Program-made: the position numbers and the translations under genes
Notes under the pieces: model-generated
Databases searched by the model: none
What the model was told of the DNA's origin: nothing
The model's input: the letters and a program-made list of their open reading frames with translations, nothing else
Shown: positions 1 through 9,296 of the stretch, piece after piece
Position numbering within the stretch: the stretch's first letter is position 1
How the letters are laid out: the number at the start of each line of letters is the position of its first letter
Source: Doris montereyensis
Lineage: Eukaryota > Mollusca > Gastropoda > Nudibranchia > Dorididae
NCBI GenBank assembly: GCA_037039925.1
Contig: JAXRKP010000016.1
Span: 387,001-451,000, forward strand
Direction of reading: 5' to 3'
Length of the DNA stretch: 64,000 nt

Positions 1-107
1 ATACAAATTTACATACTCAAAGCCACAGGAACGTACGAAATACGTTTGTTACGTAATGGTTGACAGCTAAGTTATACCATAATGGAACTAAGGCAGACCG
101 CGTAATC

Positions 108-1265
108 ACGATAAGCTTTTAAACCAGACTTACATAAATTCTAACAGCTTTTAGATCAAATCACAATAAGCTTTTAAGGGGGGGGGATGGCACCTGAAGT
201 GATTTTTTCTGCTTTTGAGTTAAGGTTTTTGCTTTTAGTATGTACATGAGTAACTGTCAAAATACAGTCATCCTATATCATTGAAAAGTTTGTAGCGTCC
301 TTGGTTGCCATAGAAACGGCCGCCATCTTGGATTTTGACTCAATTTTCAAAATCTACCTCTTCTCTCAGTTATGAATAAAATCACTCAAAGCCTGTGCAG
401 ATCGTCTTTTCCATTCAATATCCAAAGGGCAACGTCGTTTTTTTCGATATTTTTGATAGCTTTTTAAAATGAATTTTTGAAAATACTAGATCTATAGTGA
501 ATGTGTACAAAACGGCATTTTTATTACAAAAATAATAATTTCTCAAAAACTTTACAATATATATAAAAAAAACGACGTCATTCTTTTAACATTGACAAGA
601 GGAACCTGTGTGCCATATATAATACAAATCGTTCGGTAAATGGCGGAGGAGATAGAATTTCAGTGTGGAAAAACTACATTTCGAAAAAAAATGCAAGTAA
701 GATTTTCTACTCCTTGTCCTTTTTTCTTTGTTTCTGTAATGGCCAAAATGTCTACTTTGAATTTTTCCATTTCTTCAGCTAAGTTTTAACTCCTTTCCAT
801 TAATTGCCCTAACATTCCATGTTCCAAAAATCACATTTCATGTTCTTTTCCAGAGTCGTCTTCAAAATTTCAAGCCAGGTATATCCTTGTATATATTTCT
901 TTGAATCCTTTTGGTTTTGGATAAGCAGGGGATTGGCCCACTGTACCCTAAGTAGATGGTGAGGTTGCCACCTTGAGGCCCCTACCGGACCTTGTTATTT
1001 TCTGTCAGAGTTAACTCCTTTAGCCTTTGGTTGCTCAAAACCAGGCTGCAAGGCAGCAGGTTGTTATTTTATGTCAGGGTTAACTCCCTTAGCCTTTGGT
1101 CAACCAAGACCCGCCTGCAAGGCAGCAGGAGACTCGTGGAGGGCGGGACCGCCTAATCCTTCCCGTATAAGTGCTGACCTGTCCACTGCCCAGAGCTTTT
1201 AGATCAAATCACAATAAGCTTTTAAACCAGACTTACATAAATTGTAACAGCTTTTAGATCAAAGT
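108..1265. repeat. Short direct repeat interrupted by a roughly 1 kb insertion
   Basis: A unit of about 67 bases, containing AGCTTTTAGATCAAATCACA and CCAGACTTACATAAATT, occurs at about 108-176 and again at 1194-1262. About 30 bases directly next to the intervening segment are the same on both sides (147-176 and 1194-1223). The interval contains a LINE fragment in its right half. This could be a target-site duplication or an interrupted tandem repeat. Confidence 0.6.
697..1193 (-). mobile_element. LINE fragment: 5' end, two 5' monomers and start of the endonuclease
   Basis: Reverse-complemented, this matches the 5' part of the LINE copy at 16331-16900. A short leader comes first, then two copies of the monomer containing AAGGCTAAGGGAGTTAACCC, then a region coding for the start of an APE-type endonuclease (TWNVRAIN, EEMEKFKVDILAITETKKK). 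It stops at about 697 inside the endonuclease, so it is truncated on its 3' side and cannot be functional. Confidence 0.8.
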
Positions 1266-1476
1266 ATAAAATTGCTAAAAGGACTCCCTATCAGGCTTTA
1301 TATCAATTCTGAAACAAAACAACTTAGCACATACCATTTCATCAGCCATGATACAACCATAGCTGTTCTCTATTTGCACTCCGGTAACACAATCATACAT
1401 AAATTTGACACCCTGAAATATAACAGAGAAGAGAATTTAGTGGAAGCTGAGGAGGACTACGCTGTATTGACGTGTA

Positions 1477-1845
1477 ATTGAGAAAGCACTCAATGGAACA
1501 TTTAATTGAGAACAGCACTCAAGGGAACATGTCACTGAGAACAGCACTCAAGGGAACATGTAATTGAGAACAACACTCAAGGTAACATGTAAATGAGAAC
1601 AGCACTCAAGGGAACATGTAATGGAGAACAGCACTCAAGGGAACATGTAACTGAGAACAGCACTCAAAGGAACATGTAACTGAGAACAGCACTCAAAGGG
1701 AACATGTAACTGAGAACAGCACTCAAAGGAACATGTAATTGAGAACAGCACTCAAGGGAACATGTAACTGAGAACAGCACTCAAAGGAACATGTAATTGA
1801 GAACAGCACTCAAGGGAACATGTAATTGAGAACAGCACTCAACGG
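1477..1845. repeat. Tandem repeat, unit about 29 bases, about 13 copies
   Basis: The unit is close to GAGAACAGCACTCAAGGGAA followed by CATGTAATT, repeated with single-base variation and occasional one-base length changes. No gene lies in it; it directly follows a short ORF of no recognisable homology (1272-1481). Confidence 0.92.
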
Positions 1846-2190
1846 ATAATACAAAATCTATTTTAAAAAGTTTGATGGACCAACATGTTACATATATTAT
1901 ACTAATAAGCATGCAGTTGTATGTTAAAATTAAAAGCAGGACAAAAAATCAAAATCATTGCTGCACAGTTCTATATATCTATCATGGGTTTTGTGAACTT
2001 CACAGCAAGTCTTTAAATCACAAAGTATACATGAATGAGATTTGAACATAAAAAGTGTCTGAACGTCTTAACTTCAAAATATCTGTCAGCCATGAGTATA
2101 TTTACAGTTTCATTTATTTCTCAATGTTTGGAATTGAGGTGGATAGGATTTACATAAAAAAGTATCTCCACAAAAATGTATCTTAATCAC

Positions 2191-2260
2191 CTCTCGTTGA
2201 TGTGGGCGTAGAACTTTGGATAAAATTGGATCGACAACAACATGAACAGGCAGTTTTTCA
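2191..2260 (-). CDS. RAD54L: RAD54L exon entering the helicase domain
   Basis: The exon is 70 bases, phase 2 in and phase 0 out, with a TTTTTACAG acceptor and a GAG|GTGATT donor. It encodes [23 protein letters not shown]. The next codons in the family (G-V-K-F-L) should open the following exon, which was not found in the first 2.1 kb. Confidence 0.95.
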
Positions 2261-3241
2261 CTGTAAAAATGTAAAGGAAAGCATGTTAGGAGATGCACTT
2301 TGTATATATCATTTCATACTGAGAAGGAAAAACTCTATCTAAGCCATAAATGATGCAAATTAAAAAATATCATGCATGCTGTTCAATGACTCTTTTTCTC
2401 TCAAACCAATTTAAACTTATTATAAATGAAAGACAATATATATACACATCTATACATATATAAAACTGTAAATTTCAAACTTTGACCGCTCTAATATCGG
2501 GAACCACTGCATCTACAACTGCCATATTTCACAGGAAGATTTCAAATAGCCTGCTTTAGGTTCTTAGTGAATGAAACCTTGGGTCAAATCAGTGTATTAA
2601 TTGATTGGAAAAAGATTGTTTTGCCTGCGATCCATGAAACTTTTTATTGTTATTGTTATTCATGCCTTTATTTCTGGTCATTAGATATGCAATGAAAAAC
2701 CTGTCTAACCTAAGTATTGAATACTGTATCGGTACTTGATATCACCCTGCACTCCGTAACCTATTGTGTAGTTCATCTTTAAAAAAAAAAAAGAGTGTGG
2801 AAAAAGAGTAATCATAATCATCATTGTCTACAGGCGTGCTTGGATATAAATACTCACGCATTCAATTTCATTTGGTCGTGGGCAGAAAGTTCAGGGGGAG
2901 TATACAACACAAGGGCATTTTCTTCAAAGGGGTCATGGAGAGATTGTCTGGTACCATTTCGTTTTAGTCCGAGGGCTCGACTTGATAGAGCATTTCCTGT
3001 AAAAGTGTAAAATGTACCCAAAATGAAACTTGTGCAGAGACAAATTGACGTACAAGGGAGTTGGCACTTTTTAAAGAATGGATCAAGTGCTTTCAGCTAA
3101 ATGACATGAAACCACGAAAAAGGCAGTGACGTAATTGTGGAAAAAGAGAGAGACAAAGAGAAAGAGAGGGAGAAACAGAGGGGAGAGAGAGAGAGAGAGG
3201 GAGAGAGGGAGGGAGGGAGGGAGGGAGAGGAGAGAGGAGAG

Positions 3242-3332
<91 letters not shown>

Positions 3333-6300
3333 TGATTATAAACTCGATCTGATATAGCACTGAGAGCAAAGCAGAGGTTAAACTAAACTCCTTTTCTAAA
3401 GCAAATTTAGAGTCAAATACAAATTTGGAATATCATACATGTAGTGTAATCAATTGTAAAAAGGAAAAACCTTTTGTTGTTCTCAGCAGATACACATAAC
3501 CAGTTAGTTATTCGATTTCAATTTCAATTCAATTCAATTTCAATCATCTTTATTGATCCTTCAAAAAAGGAAATTATATTTGTGTTATCACAATTTCCGT
3601 TTGAAAAATAAAACAATACATAAATGCATTCAAATTAAAAACAAATTTAACTTAGTTCATCATTAAATTTTTAGATTTTAGGAGAAGTATACAAAAATTC
3701 AAAGGTGGGTAAATAAATAGTCCGGTGAAATTTAAATTAAACATTTAAAAAAATAAATAAATAAAAATAAATAAAAATAAAAATAAATAAAGATAGAATA
3801 ATTATAGACAAATCAGTTAAGCTTCATATTACCTGCGTCATAATTGAAGAGGTAATTTCAATATTGTGACTATGTCCATGTTTGTGAAAAACGAGACAGA
3901 GAGATAATCCAAGGGAACAAAAGGATATCATGCTACCTGATAAGTGTGAAAGTGATATGATGAAACTACATCACGTTTAAAGCCGTTTGAAACATGGGAT
4001 TCCCAAAGCCAACAGTGCCAAAGTTCATGATTTTTGGCGTCTTTCTCTAAATGATGTAATTGTGACTTAAGCACACTATTGAAATGACCCCTTCATTTAT
4101 GGAAAACCTAAGAGTTCTTGTAAGATGACCTTGATAATTTTGTAATGAGATACATTTCTATATATATAAATGATGGTTACAAGATGACCTTGATAATTTT
4201 GTAATGAGATACATTTCTCTATATATAAATGATGGTTACCTTGATAATTTGGCAGGGGTACTTTAAATGGCTTTGAAAGTATTTTCCTTATCAACTCTTC
4301 CTGCACAAAAAAAAGAAAAACAAGTGGATACAAATATAAAACTCCATTTAACATGAATTTGCAAGAGCAATGAAACAAAATAATCTTACGAGATCTAATT
4401 CCTTTCTCACCCATTTAATTTGTTTTGTTTGTTTATTTAATTGCAATTTACCCCATCCACCATTTGCGGTGATCTCAGGGTGAATTAAGAGGAAATAGCA
4501 AGATAAAAGGATAAGTAAAAGAGTGGAATGGAAGGAAAAAGTAAGACCCACCAGCAGGGCCCGCCAACCACCCACTTGACATGACATGAACATTTACTTT
4601 CATAATAAGAATAAAGATCAGAAAAAACTGTCTTACTCTCCCATCCATGACAAAACAACAAAATTAATACATAAATACAAGTTAAAAAACAAAAGTACAA
4701 AAAGAATTGTCAAAAATTCATATCATGAGAGCAAACAAGAGTATTGATTAGTGCCTCACATACCATTTGACGATACATACATGTAGATAATGTAATTTTT
4801 ATAGTATATACTCATGCAGAGAACAGTCTGAGGAAGCAGAAAAAGAGGCAGACAGAGGAAGAAATGGGCTGGCAACATCACAGAGTGGACTTAAAAGATC
4901 TTTGCTGAAACCCAGGCCCGGCACATGATGGCATGGTTGGAGGATGGTGGTGCACCTATCAGCACAGCGCCGCGGCGACCATTTCCGGTCAAGGGGCTAG
5001 TGCGCAGCGAGTGAGCTCAGTCATACAGATTTATTCATAAGTAGACATATACATCATCAAGAATATTGTAATCATTACAAGAAAATGTCTTAATTTCACT
5101 AAATTGCTAAATTTTCATTGTAACTATGAAGTAATGCTTGCATGATAAAAGTGGCACATTTTTAACAAGTCAGATTTTTATTATAAATAATGAAATAGCA
5201 CTTACATGAGAAAATTGGTCATTTTTACTAAATCACCAAATTTTTATTGTAATTATGAACTAATGCTTACACGAGAAAGTGGCACATTTTCAATGAAACA
5301 ACGCTTACATGAGAAAATGGCACATTTTCCGACTCTTCTTCTGAAGATCTAATGGCTGCCAAAGGCTGGCGATAATGCGACAAGAATTCTCTTCCCATGT
5401 AATCAGAAGAATTGGCATTTCGCTTGATCTAAAGAGATTCAAACATGGAAAAAGAGAACATCAGAACATAGATGACAAAGAAATGGTAAAATTTATTAAC
5501 AAACAAGTATTGTGTGGAATTCAATAAACATGAATCAAAATTAAACAAGCCTTATCATCGTGTCCAAATACATGATCATTTTTCAAGCAAATTTAGACCG
5601 GATAATATCAAGTACAATCATTCGATCGAGCCAGTATTTGATACTCAGGTATATATGCAGGCAGGCGTGAACGATACTATTCCAACTTTTAAAAATAAGA
5701 CTTGTTGAAAGAGGTCAAATTAATCTGATCCTGCAATCATTTAAAACTTATACATGAGTAATATGGTCACTCTTAGTGGCATGGCAACAAAGCCTTTGAT
5801 GCACAATGAACGTCCAACTCAGAATTATATATATAAAGATATATAAAAGAATAACACTAAAAAATAAAAACATTGAAATGCATTAACTCATAGACTACTA
5901 TTGTCGCACGGGTGCGATCACGCTACACTTACACCATAGTACAAATGTCGCACTTATGCGATCATAGAATTGCTGGGTCATAACTATAAAAATATCGCAT
6001 ATACGCAATAGCGGTTAGGAGCATCTTCTAGGCTTATTATTCTACTTCTGCGTTTCAAACCGGAATGAGCTCTCTAGCGTGAACAGTTGATTTTTTATGA
6101 TTTTTTTTACTGTTGGCAGTGCAAACCTTCCACTAAACGTTTTTTCTTTACCAACATACAAAACTACTACTACCACTAGTACTACAAGTAAATCTACAAG
6201 TCAGAAACAGCATAGACCGCATTGATCAGTTTACCGCCCATCGTTTTCCAATCATTGTTTTCATCTTTTTACTGATGGAAGTAGTGTATTGTGTGAATGA

Positions 6301-6676
6301 AATCTCCACCCCAAAATTTTTTTAGCTTCTCAATTTTACCCTTTCACTCATCCCCACTCATACAAACTAACAATACATAGCCGATTTTTACTGTGCCTAA
6401 AGTTTGATCTCTTATGAACAATGTGTTTAAAAAATGAAGTGAAAATGATAACAAATAAAAAAGTTACAAATTTTTTAAACCACCCTAATTTTTGGGTACC
6501 CACACCATAATCTTGTGTCGGACCTTGGGTAGTCTATGAGTTAAAAATAAAACAGTTTTATTCCTCTGTATGATTAATTCATTCAAGAATACCTTCTTTC
6601 TCTCTGCTCCATCAGCAGTCTCTGGGTTGCGTTTAACAATTATGTTTCCACGTTGACTTGGTGCCTGACTTCGTCT
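2191..6676 (-). CDS. RAD54L: RAD54-like recombinational repair translocase (RAD54L), N-terminal part, five exons, gene runs off the window start
   Basis: RAD54 is a nuclear SWI2/SNF2-family DNA translocase that works with RAD51 in homologous recombination, stimulating strand invasion and remodelling chromatin. Seen here: five minus-strand exons (6676-6593, 5428-5309, 4300-4240, 2996-2858, 2260-2191), all with AG/GT borders and matching phases, giving about 158 residues. In order they carry an RRSQAPSQ start like the MRRSLAPSQ of vertebrate RAD54, then [32 protein letters not shown] with [12 protein letters not shown], and [17 protein letters not shown]. These are RAD54L hallmarks leading into the helicase domain, and the length to this point agrees with the human protein. 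The Walker A and later helicase motifs must lie before base 1. The ATG was not found: the first exon seen begins at codon RRS in phase 0, so a short upstream exon above 6676 is expected. No frame break is seen. Confidence 0.94.
2460..2765. repeat. Probable copy of the microsatellite-tipped dispersed repeat
   Basis: The right end (AAGTATTGAATACTG followed by TTGATATCACCCTGCACTCC) resembles 37720-37770, and the left end is AT-rich (ATATATATACACATC). Similarity to the copies at 5625-5840 and 37455-37775 is partial, so membership is inferred. Confidence 0.4.
2858..2996 (-). CDS. RAD54L: RAD54L exon with ALGLKR and [14 protein letters not shown]
   Basis: The exon is 139 bases, phase 1 in and phase 2 out, with a TTTACAG acceptor and a GC|GTGAGT donor. 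It encodes [19 protein letters not shown] and then [18 protein letters not shown], collinear with RAD54L. Confidence 0.95.
2997..4121. other. RAD54L intron without recognised gene
   Basis: Apart from the AG tract, this holds an A/T-rich stretch with AAATAAATAA repeats at about 3745-3795 and a phrase near 3540-3600 (TTTATTGATCCTTCAAAAAA) that looks like the end of a dispersed repeat. No coding signal was seen. Confidence 0.5.
3145..3331. repeat. AG-rich microsatellite in a RAD54L intron
   Basis: Imperfect GAGA and GGGA repeats turn into a pure (AG)n tract. Long Arg/Glu or Ser/Leu reading frames across it are an artefact of the dinucleotide repeat. Relative to RAD54L transcription the tract reads as (CT)n. 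Confidence 0.97.
4122..4239 (-). repeat. 59-base tandem duplication at a RAD54L splice donor
   Basis: Two 59-base units (4122-4180, 4181-4239) each repeat the last 11 or so bases of the 4240-4300 exon plus intronic sequence. In transcript sense, each spare copy offers ATTATCAAG followed by GTCATC rather than the genuine GTAACC. Confidence 0.85.
4240..4300 (-). CDS. RAD54L: RAD54L exon with [15 protein letters not shown]
   Basis: The exon is 61 bases, phase 0 in and phase 1 out. The acceptor is a T-rich tract ending in GTGCAG and the donor is CAAG|GTAACC. The residues [20 protein letters not shown] are nearly identical to vertebrate RAD54L. The last bases of this exon and its intronic flank are duplicated next to it (4122-4239). 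Confidence 0.95.
4425..4578 (-). repeat. Short dispersed repeat family A, copy 1
   Basis: Family A reads roughly GGCGGGTGCTGCTGGTAGGT, then a pyrimidine-rich stretch, then CTTAATTCACCCTGAGATCA, CCGCAAATGGTGGACGGGG, and an AAAC-rich tail, about 130-150 bases in all. This copy is on the minus strand with tail at the low-coordinate end. Family class is unknown: no tRNA-like boxes are visible. Confidence 0.85.
4812..5022 (+). mobile_element. Non-LTR retrotransposon fragment, C-terminal tail of reverse transcriptase
   Basis: One frame reads [15 protein letters not shown], stop, [18 protein letters not shown], then [12 protein letters not shown]. This is the usual carboxy-terminal tail of LINE endonuclease/reverse-transcriptase proteins (RKKRW, EWTG, RRPFSVKGL type). 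It is short, contains a stop and belongs to a different LINE lineage from the 9-18 kb copies. Confidence 0.7.
5309..5428 (-). CDS. RAD54L: RAD54L exon encoding the linker before the KPFKVP motif
   Basis: The exon is 120 bases, 40 codons, phase 0 to 0, from a TTTAG acceptor to a CAT|GTAAGC donor. It contains [15 protein letters not shown], comparable to the ECFLSPFRKPLSQL stretch of vertebrate RAD54L, followed by an acidic EEESENVP segment. Confidence 0.9.
5625..5840 (-). repeat. Dispersed repeat ending in a TA microsatellite, copy inverted relative to 37455-37775
   Basis: The segment with CCAACTCAGAATTATATATA at its right end and CAGGCAGGCGTGAACG to the left is the reverse complement of a segment at 37455-37745, and both end in a TA-rich tract. 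The ORF at 5514-5708 overlaps it and has no recognisable homology. Confidence 0.75.
5883..6544. mobile_element. TTAA-flanked inverted-repeat element (piggyBac-like MITE) in a RAD54L intron
   Basis: The element has perfect 12-base terminal inverted repeats, CTCATAGACTAC at 5887-5898 and GTAGTCTATGAG at 6529-6540. Both are immediately flanked by TTAA (5883-5886 and 6541-6544). TTAA target duplication is the signature of piggyBac transposition. The 654-base body has no transposase-like frame, so it would be non-autonomous. Just inside the left end are short hairpins of the form TCGCAC-spacer-GTGCGA or TGCGA. The TIR does not start with the usual CCC of classical piggyBac, so family assignment is tentative. 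Confidence 0.75.
6593..6676 (-). CDS. RAD54L: RAD54L exon with N-terminal RRSQAPSQ motif
   Basis: The exon is 84 bases, 28 codons, phase 0 at both ends. On the minus strand it follows a TTTACAG acceptor and ends in AAGAAG before GTATTC. It encodes [19 protein letters not shown] and a short basic end. The RRS-APSQ start matches the first residues of RAD54 proteins after Met, so the initiator codon must sit on a separate upstream exon, which I could not place. Confidence 0.9.
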
Positions 6677-7189
6677 CTGTAAAGTAACAGAAGAAAAATA
6701 GTAACATCATTTCTTCACAATGAGGGAATAAAACTAACCCACTTTCTCTCTCTAAAACCCAAATTATCATGTAAAGTAGTGTAATCTCATACAGCTATAA
6801 AATCAGTAGAGCTAGTCACTTCTGTTCGATGTGGGTCAAAAATCCTCTTTATTTCAATTAAAGTTCTTATTTCAATAAAAAAATAAATGTTTGTTTCACA
6901 CCATAACTAACAAGAATCTGTTGTGATCAAATATTGTCTTAAAGTGGGTAGTTGGTTTCCTGTTAAATGTAGCCAAGCTGATGTTACAGTGGCCGTGTTG
7001 ATGTTATAAGGCAAATTTGGGACATTTCTTGGCATCAACCAATCGAAATGCACAGTTTATATAAATGGATCTTATTTATTACAAGATTATTTTTAGATAT
7101 CTTCTAGCGCTGTAGCATGATCTATTAAAACATATAAGTTCCCATTCATTTCCATAAACTCTACTTCTGGTCCTCAGGTAGCTGTACTG
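6677..7189. other. No gene recognised
   Basis: AT-rich sequence upstream (in RAD54L sense) of the first exon seen. The missing RAD54L first exon would lie somewhere above 6677, but no convincing ATG followed by a donor stood out here. Confidence 0.4.
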
Positions 7190-7194
7190 ACATT

Positions 7195-8098
7195 AGACCA
7201 CTCTAGATGGGACAAAGCAAGTGCCTAAATATTGCAGTGAGAGATTTGGTACCAGTTACACCAATAGAAATAACATTTATTATTATCACTTAGATGGGAC
7301 AAAGTAAGTACCTAAATATTGTAGTGAGAGATTTGGCACCATTGAAATGACATTTATTATTATCACTTAGATGGGACAAAGTAAGTACCTAAGTATTGCA
7401 GTGAGAGATTTGGCACCATTGAAATGACATTTATTATTATCACTTAGATGGGATAAAGCAAGTGCCTAAATATTGCAGTGAGAGATTTGGTATCAGTTAA
7501 ACCAATAGAAATAACATTTATTATTATCACTTAGATCGGATAAAGCAAGTGCCTAAGTATTGCAGTGAGAGATTTGGTATCAGTTACACCAATAGAAATA
7601 ACATTTATTATTATCACTTAGATGGGACAAAGTAAGTACCTAAGTATTGCAGTGAGAGATTTGGCACCATTGAAATGACATTTATTATTATCACTTAAAT
7701 GGGATAGGTAAATACCTGAGTATTGCAGTGAGAGATTTGGCACCATTGAAATAACATTTATTATTATCACTTAGATGGGATAAAGCAAGTGCCTAAATAT
7801 TGCAGTGAGAGATTTGGTACCAGTTAAACCAATAGAAATAACATTTATTATTATCACTTAGATGGGATAAAGCAAGTGCCTAAATATTGCAGTGAGAGAT
7901 TTGGTACCAGTTACACCAATAGAAATAACATTTATTATTATCACTTAGATGGGATAAAGCAAGTGCCTAAATATTGCAGTGAGAGATTTGGTATCAGTTA
8001 AACCAATAGAAATAACATTTATTATTATCACTTAGATGGGACAAAGTAAGTACCTAAATATTGCTGTGAGAGATTTGGCACATTTATTATTATCACTG
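7195..8098. repeat. Tandem array of about 11 units of two lengths (about 77 and 87 bases)
   Basis: Each unit contains CACTTAGATGGGATAAAG, TATTGCAGTGAGAGATTTGG and ACATTTATTATTAT. Short units continue with CACCATTGAAATG, long ones with TATCAGTTAAACCAATAGAA. The two types are interspersed along the array. Confidence 0.93.
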
Positions 8099-8404
8099 TT
8101 TTTGAAAACACTTGCTGACCAGTTGACCAATATAGCCACACATTTATTTCTATTTTATGCCTTTTGCATGTCACTAAATATTTGTATTAAAATTGAAGCT
8201 AAATTTTTTTTTTAAATAGACTTAAAGAAGGTACCGATAATAGACACAATGAAATGAAAGAACAATTGTCTCAATAATATCAGAGATATCTGAATAATTG
8301 ACCCTATAGTAGCACAGCAATATCAGGACAATTGTCCCAATTGTAGCAGTAATTTTCGGACAATGATCCCAATTGTAGCAGCGATTTAATATAAGTTCAA
8401 GTCA

Positions 8405-9292
8405 ATTATCATCGAAATATCTGGTGGCAATCAGTAAGTTGTCAAGTACCACCGACAAATCTGGTGGCAATCAGTAAGTCGTCAAGTACCACCGACAAAT
8501 CTGGTGGCAATCAGTAAGTCGTCAAGTACCACCGACAAATCTGGTGGCAATCAGTAAGTGAAGTCAAGTACCACCGACAAATCTGGTGGCAATCAGTAAG
8601 TCGTCAAGTACCACCGACAAATCTGGTGGCAATCAGTAAGTAGTCAAGTATCACCGACAAATCTGGTGGCAATCAGTAAGTCGTCAAGTACCACCGACAA
8701 ATCTGGTGGCAATCAGTAAGTCGTCAAGTTATCACTGAAAAATCTGGTGGCGATCAGTAAGTAGTCAAGTATCACCGACAAATCTGGTGGCAATCAGTAA
8801 GTTGTCAAGTATCACCGACAAATCTGGTGGTAATCAGTAAGTAGTCAAGTATCACCGACAAATCTGGTGGCAATCAGTAAGTAGTCAAGTATTACTGAAA
8901 AATCTGATGGTAATCAGTAAGTTGTCAAGTATCACCGACAAATCTGGTGGCAATCAGTAAGTAGTCAAGTATCACTGAAAAATCTGATGGTAATCAGTAA
9001 GTTGTCAAGTATCACCGACAAATCTGGTGGTAATCAGTAAGTAGTCAAGTATCACCGACAAATCTGGTGGCAATCAGTAAGTTGTCAAGTATTACTGAAA
9101 AATCTGATGGTAATCAGTAAGTTGTCAAGTATCACCGACAAATCTGATGGTAATCAGTAAGTAGTCAAGCATCACTGAAAAATCCGATGGCAATCAGTAA
9201 GTCGTCAAGTAGCACCGACAAATCTGCTGGTAATCTGTAAGTTGAGTAAATCGTCAAGTAGCACCGAAAAATCCGTGGTAATTGACAAGTCA
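8405..9292. repeat. 40-base satellite array, about 22 units
   Basis: The unit begins AAATCTGGTGGCAATCAGTA and continues AGTCGTCAAGTACCACCGAC. Variants at a few positions (TCACCGAC, TTACTGAA, GGTAATC) recur, showing higher-order amplification. The array ends where LINE sequence starts at about 9297. Confidence 0.95.
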
Positions 9293-9296
9293 TCAA

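Noticed and set aside
8405..9292. CRISPR-like array
   Set aside because: Direct tandem units with no unique spacers, in a eukaryotic genome; a satellite.
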